The notes beneath the pieces are model-generated. The model saw only the letters and a program-made list of their open reading frames with translations, did not search any database and was not told the origin of the DNA. Shown in pieces: positions 34,138-42,717 of a stretch of DNA of 64,000 bases. The stretch comes from Pseudobacteriovorax antillogorgiicola (lineage in GTDB: Bacteria; Bdellovibrionota_B; Oligoflexia; Oligoflexales; Oligoflexaceae): the NCBI RefSeq assembly GCF_900177345.1, contig NZ_FWZT01000002.1, positions 186,001-250,000 on the forward strand. Reading direction: 5' to 3'. A program made the translations under genes and the position numbers. Positions within the stretch are counted from its first letter, which is position 1, and each line of letters starts with the position of its first letter.

Positions 34138-35367
34138 CTAAGCTGCTTGTTTGTTTGATGTTGGTTCTCTCGTATATGGGTGCAGAATTTCTAATGCCTT
34201 TTGAGTTTCTAAAAAGATTGAGTGTAGTGATTTAATCGTTTGAAGATTCTTTCGTAAGAAGTCATCTTCGAGCATATCTTCTCTAGTTCTTGTGAGATCT
34301 AGGAAGTTTTCTGCGATCTGCTTATCTTGAAATTCCATTTTGTTACCCTTGGTATTAAACTCTTCACAAAAGACCATTTCAAAATTTTTTAGAGATTTCA
34401 GTTCTACCCGGAAAGATGAGTCAAAATTAAATAGTGTATGGAATTGTTTATCCCTCGCCGAGCCGATTCTCTTCCTATAGTCTTCAAGGTCCACAAAGCT
34501 CGTTTTGTACGAAGGTATATTCATCGCCTTAAAGTTCTTTTCGAGATCCAAATGCTTATCTACTGTAAGCCAGTAAACTATCGGCTTTAGGTCACAAATT
34601 GCGTAGATTAGTTTTAAAAAATAGATGCTATCTGAAGTGAAGTTATAACTAATTTTTAATAGTCTATTATAATCCTCGGGGCTAATGGTAGTATCTTTCA
34701 AGAAACTAGAGTAAGTCTGAATTTCTTGTTCCATCCAGCTATTTAGTTGTCCTAATATAGATCCTTTTCTATCAATTTGATCAAGATTGATTTCCCTTCT
34801 GGAACTTCGTTGTAAGTCTTTTACAGCTTTGACTACATTCTTTTTGAGGTTGTCAGGCTTTTCCTTTATGTGGTTTTCTATCAACTTCATGATTGTTTCT
34901 GTGTTTGGAGTTAGGGTATTTGTTAGTATCCTTTTCCCTTTTATAGTTATTTTTTCTACTCCTTCTTCGAAAGCAATTTCTGAAAACTTTTTTATTCCGT
35001 TTAATTTTGCTTTTGGAGTTTGTCGAAAGTATGGCTTTCCTACTAGAATAAAAGGCATGTCTCCTAGGGCTCTAATTTGATCATCGATTACCTCAGTTAG
35101 TCCATTACTCAGAGAACTGGCTAGCTCTCCTGTTTTTACTTCCTCTAATGGCCTAGAAAGACTTTGTATTCGATTTTTCTCGCTTAACTTCACAATATCA
35201 AATCCAGATTTTGAAACAACTAGATGAAGTTCATTTTGTGTGGTCTTGCACTTAAGCATTGCACGTTGAAATATACCATTTTTTATTATTTGAGGTGAGT
35301 TACCATCTTGCAGGTATTTTCTTACGGCCTTTGAAACCAGATCGATTTTTTTAATTACTTTTTCCAT
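34138..35367 (-). CDS. Hypothetical helical cytosolic protein, 409 aa (partner of the membrane protein)
   Basis: ATG at 35365-35367 is favoured because GAGGAAG precedes it; the upstream ATG at 35382 would start inside the neighbour. No signal peptide. Helix-rich, with strands in the middle (PIVYWLTVDKHLDLEKNF). An R-x4-H string (RDKQFH) occurs, the short catalytic pattern of HEPN RNases, but nothing else supports HEPN. Overlap with the membrane gene suggests a two-gene unit, possibly a defence system. Function unknown. Confidence 0.6.
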   Translation of the reverse strand: MEKVIKKIDLVSKAVRKYLQDGNSPQIIKNGIFQRAMLKCKTTQNELHLVVSKSGFDIVKLSEKNRIQSLSRPLEEVKTGELASSLSNGLTEVIDDQIRALGDMPFILVGKPYFRQTPKAKLNGIKKFSEIAFEEGVEKITIKGKRILTNTLTPNTETIMKLIENHIKEKPDNLKKNVVKAVKDLQRSSRREINLDQIDRKGSILGQLNSWMEQEIQTYSSFLKDTTISPEDYNRLLKISYNFTSDSIYFLKLIYAICDLKPIVYWLTVDKHLDLEKNFKAMNIPSYKTSFVDLEDYRKRIGSARDKQFHTLFNFDSSFRVELKSLKNFEMVFCEEFNTKGNKMEFQDKQIAENFLDLTRTREDMLEDDFLRKNLQTIKSLHSIFLETQKALEILHPYTREPTSNKQAA

Positions 35368-35857
35368 CAGCAGCTTCCTCATTGCTAGCGTATTTGTCGA
35401 AGGTTGAAAACTCTACGCCTAAAACTTCGAATACAAGTTTTTGAAGTTTTGTAAGTACTGGGTCCCATCCGTACCCTGAAATAAACCCGATCACTATCAA
35501 AGAGTATTGGGAAGCACTGCTACTAGTTGATTCACCACTTAAAGCAATTAGGCCCGTATGTATCAAAGAAAATATAAAGAATGAAAGTATGCTCCCCAAC
35601 AACGGGCAAAGAAAATAACCGAGAAGGTGCTTGTTGTCTAATTTAGACGTTACTTGAAAATGAAAAATGGCTTGTATTCCTAGCGAAGCTGAGCCAAGGA
35701 GAGAGCTTAACAAGAGGGTTAAGAAAGGTTTCATATTATCAAGGTGTTCGGCTGATACATTGCTTAACCAGAAATTTCTGACAGTGATCAGGTCGAATAG
35801 CAGATACAATGCTGATAAAGCATAAATTATGATGTAGATTAGCGCTACAAGATACAT
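35351..35857 (-). CDS. Four-helix membrane protein, 168 aa
   Basis: Four hydrophobic segments: ALIYIIIYALSALYLLFDLI, FLTLLLSSLLGSASLGI, LLGYFLCPLLGSILSFFIFSLI and YSLIVIGFISGYGW. The C-terminus is soluble and acidic. Its 3' end overlaps the 409-aa gene start by 17 bp. Small membrane protein plus cytosolic partner is a frequent design of phage-defence pairs, but no known family is seen. Confidence 0.6.
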   Translation of the reverse strand: MYLVALIYIIIYALSALYLLFDLITVRNFWLSNVSAEHLDNMKPFLTLLLSSLLGSASLGIQAIFHFQVTSKLDNKHLLGYFLCPLLGSILSFFIFSLIHTGLIALSGESTSSSASQYSLIVIGFISGYGWDPVLTKLQKLVFEVLGVEFSTFDKYASNEEAADGKSN

Positions 35858-36008
35858 TATTGACGGTTCCTATCAACTAAAGCCAGGTAGGAATAACTTT
35901 CGGGGAGAGGTTATAAATGTTTAGCTTTTATCAGCTAATCATGTTTAAGCATCTAAAATTATAGGTTTGAATCAATGATTTTTGTATAAGTAAACTTCAT
36001 TACCCGAA

Positions 36009-36048
36009 CAGACAAAACTGACAATTTTAGATTTGTCAGTTTTGTCTG
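36009..36048. terminator. 16-bp-stem hairpin downstream of the XRE remnant
   Basis: CAGACAAAACTGACAA pairs perfectly with TTGTCAGTTTTGTCTG across an 8-nt loop, just past the stop (36053) of the frameshifted regulator. No long T run follows on the minus strand, so it may be an operator or terminator. Confidence 0.6.
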
Positions 36049-36052
36049 CTCA

Positions 36053-36336
36053 TCAAATAAGCTCTAAAATCGCTTCAATAACTTTAGCAACCTGCTCACG
36101 TTGCTCAGGCTCAAGCAAATCAAGGTGATTCTTAGTTTTCTGTAGACGCCATCCTTATCCTCCTTTGATCCTTCAGAAGAACTCTCAACTTGATCAAAAG
36201 CCCAACCTAATATCTCAGCAGGATTAATCCCGAGTGCCTTAGCTGCTTGGTAAAACATAGATATACGCGGATCTCTAACATTACCGGATTCAAGGCGAGC
36301 AATGGATGACTGTGGTTTACCCATACGAGAACTCAT
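36053..36336 (-). pseudogene. XRE-family regulator, truncated and frameshifted
   Basis: The frame from 36336 gives the second half of an XRE helix-turn-helix (SSRMGKPQSSIARLESG, then ISMFYQAAKALGINPAEI). In-frame stops precede it, so the first helix is gone. After KEDKDG the frame slips; the alternative frame continues naturally (TKNHLDLLEPEQREQ and VAKVIEAILELI to TGA at 36053). One indel plus an N-terminal deletion indicate decay. Confidence 0.7.
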
Positions 36337-36448
36337 CTCACAGTGGTATCAATGAATCTCGCCTATTGGCAAAGACCTTCTTACATCATACCACCCATGC
36401 GCCAACACAGATCAACCTTGTTATAAAACCAGACCATTGGAGCCTAAG

Positions 36449-36706
36449 CTAGGCCTTGTTGCTCAACCTAGCAAAGATCTCGCCCATTTTTTTCTGCCCA
36501 AGTTGAGTCAATGCCTTCTCGTAAGTTTTAAACCCATTAAGTTCAGACTCAAGTTGCTTAATCTGATCATTCAATCGAGTCTTCTTATCCAGCATGTTCT
36601 GTTTATCCTGAGATAGTTGTTTAAGCCCGCCGGATAAAAATTTTTCGACTTCAGCGAGGGTCTCAGATTTATCTAATTTATCACGATAGAATTGAATACT
36701 TCTCAT
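36449..36706 (-). CDS. Coiled-coil hypothetical protein, 85 aa
   Basis: AGGAAGGG upstream of the ATG. Helical heptad-like sequence (EVEKFLSGGLKQLSQDKQNM, then LNDQIKQLESELNGFKTYEKAL), no known motif. Near the integrase; accessory role possible. Confidence 0.6.
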   Translation of the reverse strand: MRSIQFYRDKLDKSETLAEVEKFLSGGLKQLSQDKQNMLDKKTRLNDQIKQLESELNGFKTYEKALTQLGQKKMGEIFARLSNKA

Positions 36707-36892
36707 TTTTTCCCTTCCTGTATATGTTTATTAAGTGTTTCTTAGAGCCTTGCATTCGTCTGACTCAGAACGTAATGCATGTACTATTGCGATGTAATTT
36801 AAGTAGCCGAAAGTTCTGTCAGTGGAATGAGGGTTTCTTCTTTTGCATTCATGTAGTGATCTCTTTCTTCGTTAGGTTTGCTTCCAGAATAT

Positions 36893-38002
36893 TTAATCTA
36901 CCAGTCGTTTAAGCCGCTCAACGGATTCCTTCTTCAACTCAAAGCCAGAATAATAGCGATAGGTCACCTCATAATGATTCCCTAACTGCTGGGCCACTTC
37001 ATGAATAGATGCACCTTTATGAAGTAACCAAATCGCATGGCAATGCCTTAAGCAATGAAAGTTAAGAAGCTTGATCTTATCTCCATCTCCGAAAGTCGTC
37101 TCGCAAGCCTTTCGAATGACTCTCGCAAAAGTGCGAAGCCGAATCTTGTATCTATCTTCAAAAGGGATAGCAGCCCACTTCCGTAGATCGTCTTCGATGA
37201 TATCGGGATAAAAGATATCCCTGCTTGTTCCGGTCTTGGTGGATGTCATTTTGAATGAACCATCACCATGCTGCTCATCCGACATTTGTCCGTCCACTTC
37301 CAGAACGTTATTACGATGAATATGGTGTCGCTCTAGATAGAAAATCTCCCCTAATCGAAGTCCGGTATAAAAGGCAATTCTGGCGAGGAGCCTGTCATCT
37401 TCTTTCGGTATGTTGACGAGCATAGTTTTAAACTCGTCCTCATTGAGGTAGCGAACTTTCTCTCTTATCCTGAGATGGTTTTGAGAAATTTTGGGGCGGC
37501 CAAGCCACATTAAAATTGAATTGAGCCAGGTAATGCGTCGTCTTAGCTTTTTCGGATCGTCCGACAGAGATTCTTCTAGATAGTCCTCAAGATCTTCTAG
37601 GTCGCAGGTGTCTAATGGGTGCATTCCTGCGGCTTCAGCGGCTAAGATAAGATCCCTATAGGACTCGTCTGGTCTCTTCATGTTTCTCTTTCGGCGGCGG
37701 GTATACTTGTCCTCCCACAGCTTTTCAACAAGCTGAATGTTCTTCGTCATGAACGGAGCTTTTTTCTTTTTCTTATCCCTAATGGCATACTGCTGTTTGA
37801 GAATCTCTTTGAGTTTTTCTTTGGTATGCTCGTGATCGACAGTACCGTCTCGGTACAGTTGGTTGGCTAGTTTGATCTCGGGGAGGGAAAGAGTCTTCCA
37901 CCTGTTGTCGGTATCTGGGCTTTTATACCTTATTCGGAAGCCGGTTGTTCCATGTGGGGATTCGATTCGGAATTCGGTTTTGAGATGATACTCTTTTGAC
38001 AC
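36893..38002 (-). CDS. int: Tyrosine recombinase (integrase)
   Basis: 369 aa. N-terminal arm-binding and SAM-like core-binding parts, then the catalytic domain with Arg in YTGLRLGEIFYL, Lys in MTSTKTGTSRDI, HxxR in HCLRHCHAIW, and the Tyr nucleophile in VTYRYYSGFEL. All key residues are intact. Lies 240 bp from the tRNA gene whose 3' end it would use as attB, with the xis-like ORF overlapping its start by 73 bp. This is the standard layout of tRNA-targeting integrative elements. Confidence 0.92.
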   Translation of the reverse strand: MSKEYHLKTEFRIESPHGTTGFRIRYKSPDTDNRWKTLSLPEIKLANQLYRDGTVDHEHTKEKLKEILKQQYAIRDKKKKKAPFMTKNIQLVEKLWEDKYTRRRKRNMKRPDESYRDLILAAEAAGMHPLDTCDLEDLEDYLEESLSDDPKKLRRRITWLNSILMWLGRPKISQNHLRIREKVRYLNEDEFKTMLVNIPKEDDRLLARIAFYTGLRLGEIFYLERHHIHRNNVLEVDGQMSDEQHGDGSFKMTSTKTGTSRDIFYPDIIEDDLRKWAAIPFEDRYKIRLRTFARVIRKACETTFGDGDKIKLLNFHCLRHCHAIWLLHKGASIHEVAQQLGNHYEVTYRYYSGFELKKESVERLKRLVD

Positions 38003-38145
38003 AATGCCCTCTCAGCGTGAATAGTCTTGAGATCGGCATATATAGTCTTGGGATTAATATCCTTTCCATCGATTTTTTTCGACAGAGAGGCAATATTGCG
38101 GGCTGATTTGTAGATTTCGAGGCTTTCCAGCTGATCCATAGGCAT
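37930..38145 (-). CDS. Xis-like small ORF upstream of the integrase
   Basis: 71 aa overlapping the integrase start by 73 bp. N-terminus MPMDQLESLEIYKSARNI, then a helix-turn-like SLSKKIDGKDINPKTIYADL and a basic end. A directionality factor or regulator is likely from the position and DNA-binding-like helix. A shortened copy at 12490-12562 shows it belonged to an older element too. Confidence 0.55.
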   Translation of the reverse strand: MPMDQLESLEIYKSARNIASLSKKIDGKDINPKTIYADLKTIHAERALCQKSIISKPNSESNPHMEQPASE

Positions 38146-38238
38146 TCTCAGCGGTTATTTTTCTAACCGGCAAATTAAAAAGCGTCTAACCGGCAACTTT
38201 CTGCTATTCACTTGTAAGTACCTGAAATTCGAGTAAAA
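38070..38238. repeat. Integrase-proximal end, copy matched by 12490-12656
   Basis: See the left copy: the same blocks (CAATATTGCGG, TTGTAGATTTCG, TTATTTTTCTAACC, TTGTAAGTAC) occur in the same order immediately before the 69-bp att repeat. Confidence 0.8.
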
Positions 38239-38301
38239 GATGGTGGGATGACAGGGACTCGAACCCCGGACCAGCCGGTTATGAGCCGGCTGCTCTAACC
38301 A
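38233..38301. repeat. Attachment site (att), tRNA-proximal copy
   Basis: 69 bp identical to 12649-12717. It forms the 3' part of the intact tRNA gene; strand exchange probably occurs in the anticodon- or T-arm region. Confidence 0.9.
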
Positions 38302-38317
38302 ACTGAGCTATCATCCC
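38241..38317 (-). tRNA. tRNA with CAU anticodon (elongator Met or lysidine Ile)
   Basis: 77 nt including the encoded CCA. The acceptor GGGATGA/TCATCCC pairs perfectly, D stem GCTC/GAGC, anticodon stem GCCGG/CCGGC with loop CTCATAA (anticodon CAT), T stem CGGGG/CCCTG with TTCGAGT. Met-e and Ile2 cannot be separated safely by eye. It is the integration site of the element to its left. Confidence 0.92.
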
Positions 38318-38327
38318 CCAATTGGAA

Positions 38328-38353
38328 GCCCAAAACTAGCAAAAGATTTGGGC
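38328..38353. terminator. Possible hairpin terminator after rpoD
   Basis: GCCCAAA pairs with TTTGGGC across a 12-nt loop, between the tRNA and the rpoD stop. The T run on the minus-strand side is weak (TTCCAATT), so termination strength is uncertain. Confidence 0.45.
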
Positions 38354-38375
38354 TGAGACAATGAAAAAGTGAGGC

Positions 38376-40457
38376 TTAACTCTCAATAAAGGCCCGTAAT
38401 TTCTTACTTCTTGACGGGTGACGTAGCTTGCGGAGAGCTTTGGCTTCAATCTGCCGGATACGCTCCCGTGTTACATCGAAGTTTTGGCCGACTTCTTCCA
38501 AGGTATGGTCGCTGCGTTCGCCGATTCCAAAGCGCATCCGTAAGACCTTTTCTTCCCTTGGGGTTAATGTGGCAAGCGCCTTGGTCGTCTGCTCCTCGAG
38601 GCTTCCCGAAATCACAGATTCTGATGGGGAGTGCTGCGTCTTGTCTTCTAGGAAGTCACCAATGTGGTTGTCCTCTTCCTCACCGATCGGGGTTTCTAAG
38701 GAAATCGGCTCGATGGCGATTTTGAGGACCTTGCGGACCTTGTCTACTGACATATCCATTCGTGCTGCAATCTCTTCAGGAGTCGGCTCGCGGCCCATCT
38801 CTTGAACGAGGTAACGGCTAGTACGGATCAGCTTGTTGATGGTCTCAATCATATGAACAGGGATACGGATCGTCCGTGCCTGGTCGGCAATAGCGCGGGT
38901 GATGGCCTGACGAATCCACCATGTAGCATAAGTCGAGAACTTGTAACCACGGCGGTACTCAAACTTTTCTACAGCTTTCATCAAACCGATGTTGCCTTCC
39001 TGAATCAGATCGAGGAACTGCAAGCCGCGGTTGGTGTATTTTTTAGCAATGGAAACCACGAGCCTTAGGTTGGCTTCCACCAATTCTTTCTTAGCTGCTT
39101 CTGCAGATCGTTGCATCGCCGCTAAACCAGAATAGTGGGAAAGAAGGTTAGCCGGCTCCATCTCGGTTTCCTTCTTCACCCTGTCGAGGGTTTCAAGGGC
39201 TGCGGAAACGTTGCGAAGCACTCGCTGCCACTCCCGATCGGTAGCTGTTCCATAAGGAACGCCGGGGTTTGCGTTGATGTGATTGATCAGATCATCGCGG
39301 CTACAACCCATACGCTTCGCGTAGTAGGCGATATCTTGCTCGGCTTCTCGCAAGGAGTTGGAGTATTCTGCAAGAGTTTCGATCACGCCGATCATCAACT
39401 TGCGGTTGATGTTGAGGTCTTTTAAAATCTCAAATACCCGCTCGCCTTGCTCTTGGGCTGTGGGGGCGTTGGAGTTCATGAATTCTTCGTACTTATCATA
39501 CTCGCCAAGAAACTCTTCGGTCGTCTTCTTGAGCTTATCCGCGTGAGCCTCTTCATTGGAAGACGCTTCGTCATCGTCAAAACCTTTGATAAAACCCTTC
39601 ATCCGGATTTCACCAGCCACAAACTTGCGCGCGGCGTCGACAATGGCTTCGCGACCCATCTGCAACTGAAGAAGGTGGCTCAAGATGCGGTTTTCTTCAG
39701 CTTCAATCTTTTTCGCAATGACCACTTCGCCTTCACGAGACAAAAGGGCGACGCTTCCCATTTTTCGAAGATAAATCCGAACAGGATCGTTCGACTTGCC
39801 AAAATCTTCTGCCTTAGCTTCTTTTTTCACTGGCTCTCGAATGGTGACCTCCTCGTCAGAATCGCTACTCTTGGTCCGCTTTGCGGCCGGTTGATCTGAG
39901 TCGCTACTGTCCGGCTTTGTGGGATCATCGTCATCATCATCCAGATCGTCGAACGTTTTGAGTGAATCATCTTCTAAAAGTATGGCGCTGTCAGGATCGG
40001 ATTTTGAGTCGTCGATCTCATCTTTCACCGTGTCTTGAAGGGCGACGCCCTTGGACTTTAAATCGATCAATATTGCCTGAATCATCTCAGGGCTTTGATA
40101 TTCTTCTGGGATGGCCTCGCTCACGTCTTTGAATGTGAGTGTGCCTTTTTTATCAAGCTCATTTTCGAGTTGCTGCACCACGGAATTCTTAGTTTGCCCT
40201 GCCTTGCCTGTGAGAGCCTTCGCTTTTCCGATCACCTGCTGCGCTGCGCTGTCCTCGCCTTCGGCTGCCGTTGCGCTGGCCTTCTTCGCCGTTGCCTTCT
40301 TCACTGAAGCCTTTTTTGCAGATTTCTTTTTTGCAGTCGTTGTTGCCGCTGCTTTTTTGGTAGTTTTGCTTGCAGACTTCTTCTTGGCTGCCTTTTTGGC
40401 AGTTTTGGCTTTAGACGATTCTTTGGCCTTGCTGGCAGATTTTTTCTTAGTAGCCAT
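38376..40457 (-). CDS. rpoD: RNA polymerase primary sigma factor (sigma-70)
   Basis: 693 aa. The N-terminal about 66 residues are a Lys/Ala/Ser-rich, histone-H1-like run, followed by region 1.1-like and an Asp-rich stretch. Region 1.2 ([22 protein letters not shown]), region 2 ([57 protein letters not shown]), region 3 and region 4 ([15 protein letters not shown], then [21 protein letters not shown]) are all present. Last gene of the rpsU-dnaG-rpoD order. Directs transcription of housekeeping genes. Confidence 0.95.
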   Translation of the reverse strand: MATKKKSASKAKESSKAKTAKKAAKKKSASKTTKKAAATTTAKKKSAKKASVKKATAKKASATAAEGEDSAAQQVIGKAKALTGKAGQTKNSVVQQLENELDKKGTLTFKDVSEAIPEEYQSPEMIQAILIDLKSKGVALQDTVKDEIDDSKSDPDSAILLEDDSLKTFDDLDDDDDDPTKPDSSDSDQPAAKRTKSSDSDEEVTIREPVKKEAKAEDFGKSNDPVRIYLRKMGSVALLSREGEVVIAKKIEAEENRILSHLLQLQMGREAIVDAARKFVAGEIRMKGFIKGFDDDEASSNEEAHADKLKKTTEEFLGEYDKYEEFMNSNAPTAQEQGERVFEILKDLNINRKLMIGVIETLAEYSNSLREAEQDIAYYAKRMGCSRDDLINHINANPGVPYGTATDREWQRVLRNVSAALETLDRVKKETEMEPANLLSHYSGLAAMQRSAEAAKKELVEANLRLVVSIAKKYTNRGLQFLDLIQEGNIGLMKAVEKFEYRRGYKFSTYATWWIRQAITRAIADQARTIRIPVHMIETINKLIRTSRYLVQEMGREPTPEEIAARMDMSVDKVRKVLKIAIEPISLETPIGEEEDNHIGDFLEDKTQHSPSESVISGSLEEQTTKALATLTPREEKVLRMRFGIGERSDHTLEEVGQNFDVTRERIRQIEAKALRKLRHPSRSKKLRAFIES

Positions 40458-40619
40458 AGGCAGATAGTCTCTCCGAAAATGAATTTTGGTGGTCTCTTTG
40501 GAAGAAAAAAAATGCTCGGGATCTAACCAAGCAAGTATACATTCAGTGAACGCACCCTAATATGTATATCGGGTCGGTTAGAAAAAAGCAAGATTTTGTC
40601 ATTTAAATAAGCTAGCATC

Positions 40620-42419
40620 CTACCTCTCAAGAGAACGAATTTCACCATTTAATTTCGAGATCGCTGATAAAATTTCAGTTTGCTGCTGAATATCTGCGTC
40701 GTCTAGGCGTTTTTTGAGGATTGAAACGGTTTCCTGTAGCTGCTTTTGCCTAAGTGACTTGCCTAGTCGTTGAATGAGGCTCTGGCGATTTTCTGCCTGA
40801 AAGGCAGACTCCTTTTCATGGAAGTTTTTCATCAGATTGATGGCTGCCAACTCGGATGATGTATGCCATGATGATATGTCTTGCTTTGCGGGAGAGATGC
40901 CTTTTTTCAGGCATTTCAGGAACTCATGACAAAGATCTACCCACAAGGGTTCAAGTTCCAATTCAACCGCGAGCAAGCTTTCAATCTCGCTTAAGACAAC
41001 CTGCTCTGGCTGGGAGTAGTAAACATGGCCCAGAAAGTCATATTCAATGTTTGTTAGCTTGCGAGTGTAGGCAGCTCTGATAGCTTCCTGCTTAGGTTTA
41101 GGAGCTTCCACAGGCTTAGGTTTGGGCTGCGCTGAGGCACCTTTCGGTCGGGCAATCATAATCTGTTGGATGGACTCACGGTCGACGCCGGTGAGATGAG
41201 ACACCTTGTTTATGAGAAATGATCGTCGCACCGGATCGCGCACGCTTTTGAGCCAGGGGATGATATCTGCTTGGATCAAGTCGGGTATGGCTAAGTCATG
41301 AGCATCGCCGACCTTGCTAACGATAGCAAAATCTAGCAGGTCCCGAGCTTCGCCTAGACAAGCTTCAAATGCATCAGGGCCTTGCCGACGAACAAATGAG
41401 TCAGGGTCGTCCTTTGCAGCTAAGCGCACGACTTTGAATTGGGTTTTAGGAAGTTCTATGGCATTGCTTACCGTTCTTAAACTAGCATTTTTGCCAGCTT
41501 GGTCCCCATCGAAAATAAGATAAACCGTTTCTGTTAGATTTGACAGACGCTGCATATGATGGGGGGTTAGAGACGTGCCTAAACATGCTACCGTCTCGCC
41601 GAAACCATGATTCCAAAGCTGCAAGGCATCCATGTAGCCTTCGACAACCACGGCTCGCTTGTTCTTGCGAATATGCTCTTTGGCGCGATCCAGCCCGTAT
41701 AGGACATGGGATTTATCAAATAAGGGTGTCTCCCGGCTGTTCTTGTATTTCGCTGGGTCATCGCCCATGGTTCGTCCGCCGTAGGCGATGAGGCGACCGT
41801 GGTGATCCTTAATGGGGATCATTAAGCGATGGCGGAAAAAGTCGTATGTTTTAAGGTCTCGTTGAGACTGGGTCGCAACCGAAGCCGTAGTAGCGTCTTT
41901 GAGGCTAAAACCTTTCTTAAGCAGAGCCGAAACCAAGCCCATGGCCTGGTCAGGAGCGTAGCCAAAGCCAAATTTCTCGATAGCCTCATCAGAGAAGCCT
42001 CTTTTGTGAAGGTAAGTTCTCACCTGGGAGCCCTGGTGCTCCAAATGGTGCTGAAAATAAGCTTGTGCCGTTTTTAGAATGCGATACAAGTTGGTGGCCT
42101 GCTGTCGGCTTTCTTGGGCCTTACGAGAGTCTTCAAGCTCGGGTGCTTCGATGCCGTATTTTTCAGCGAGGTATTTCAAGGCTTCGATAAATGACAGGCC
42201 TTGAGTATGGCGGACATATTCGATGGCGTCACCGCGGGCTTGGCAGCCAAAGCAGAAATAGTGGTCATCGAAAATTGTGAAGCTCGGGGATTTTTCCTGA
42301 TGGAAGGGGCAGAGCCCCACCTGACGCCCGCTCCGCGTGCTAAGTTGGATCGACTCGCCGATCAAGCTAGCTAAGGGAACTTTGTCCAGAATTCTGCGTT
42401 TGGCAACATCGACTGACAT
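40620..42419 (-). CDS. dnaG: DNA primase
   Basis: 599 aa. CHC2 zinc finger (CPFHQEKSPSFTIFDDHYFCFGC family, cysteine/histidine ligands visible), the catalytic core with GGRTMGDDPAKYKNSRET, and the Toprim motif VVVEGYMDALQLW with EG and later LIFDGDQAGKNA (DxD). The C-terminal helicase-binding part is short. Synthesises RNA primers for replication. Between rpsU and rpoD, as in the macromolecular-synthesis operon. Confidence 0.95.
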   Translation of the reverse strand: MSVDVAKRRILDKVPLASLIGESIQLSTRSGRQVGLCPFHQEKSPSFTIFDDHYFCFGCQARGDAIEYVRHTQGLSFIEALKYLAEKYGIEAPELEDSRKAQESRQQATNLYRILKTAQAYFQHHLEHQGSQVRTYLHKRGFSDEAIEKFGFGYAPDQAMGLVSALLKKGFSLKDATTASVATQSQRDLKTYDFFRHRLMIPIKDHHGRLIAYGGRTMGDDPAKYKNSRETPLFDKSHVLYGLDRAKEHIRKNKRAVVVEGYMDALQLWNHGFGETVACLGTSLTPHHMQRLSNLTETVYLIFDGDQAGKNASLRTVSNAIELPKTQFKVVRLAAKDDPDSFVRRQGPDAFEACLGEARDLLDFAIVSKVGDAHDLAIPDLIQADIIPWLKSVRDPVRRSFLINKVSHLTGVDRESIQQIMIARPKGASAQPKPKPVEAPKPKQEAIRAAYTRKLTNIEYDFLGHVYYSQPEQVVLSEIESLLAVELELEPLWVDLCHEFLKCLKKGISPAKQDISSWHTSSELAAINLMKNFHEKESAFQAENRQSLIQRLGKSLRQKQLQETVSILKKRLDDADIQQQTEILSAISKLNGEIRSLER

Positions 42420-42477
42420 GGGTGCCTCACGGGAGCGGGTTGTTTAACATCGAAAGAACTTGGAAACGGCGAGAGGG

Positions 42478-42675
42478 CTAGGCACCCATTCGCCTAATGC
42501 GTTTGGCGGCGCGTTTGCGAGCGGCAGCAGCCTTACGCTTACGTCGAACAGACGGCTTCTCGTATGACTCACCCTTACGGACATCAGCCATAACACCGGC
42601 ATTCTCGATTTGTTTCTTAAACTTACGCAACATCAATTCGATGGGCTCCTCGCCTCGAAGGAAGATTCCTGGCAT
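42478..42675 (-). CDS. rpsU: 30S ribosomal protein S21
   Basis: 65 aa from the ATG at 42673-42675 (GGAG nine bases upstream); the five-codon longer start at 42690 is less likely. Shows the S21 core EEPIELMLRKFKKQIENAGV and the basic C-terminal tail rich in Arg/Lys. First gene of the macromolecular-synthesis order rpsU-dnaG-rpoD. Confidence 0.92.
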   Translation of the reverse strand: MPGIFLRGEEPIELMLRKFKKQIENAGVMADVRKGESYEKPSVRRKRKAAAARKRAAKRIRRMGA

Positions 42676-42717
42676 GTTTTTACTCTCCAAAAGGCCTGAT
42701 GGCCTGATTAGTTTTAT

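Larger units (their letters stand above)
12649..38301. mobile_element. 25.6-kb integrative and mobilizable element at tRNA(CAU)
   Basis: Framed by the 69-bp att repeats. An integrase and a xis-like ORF sit beside the intact tRNA. A MOBC-type MobB/MobC mobilization pair lies at the far end. No mating-pair (T4SS) genes are present, so transfer would need a helper. Cargo: protease, secreted-protein operon, radical SAM and two-component operon, DUF4262 gene, and a membrane/cytosolic gene pair. The gene mix and many unknown proteins contrast with the housekeeping genes right of 38.3 kb. Confidence 0.85.

Noticed and set aside
38411-40467. Long ORFs opposite rpoD
   Set aside because: They are antisense shadows of the rpoD coding sequence, produced by its Lys/Ala-rich codons.
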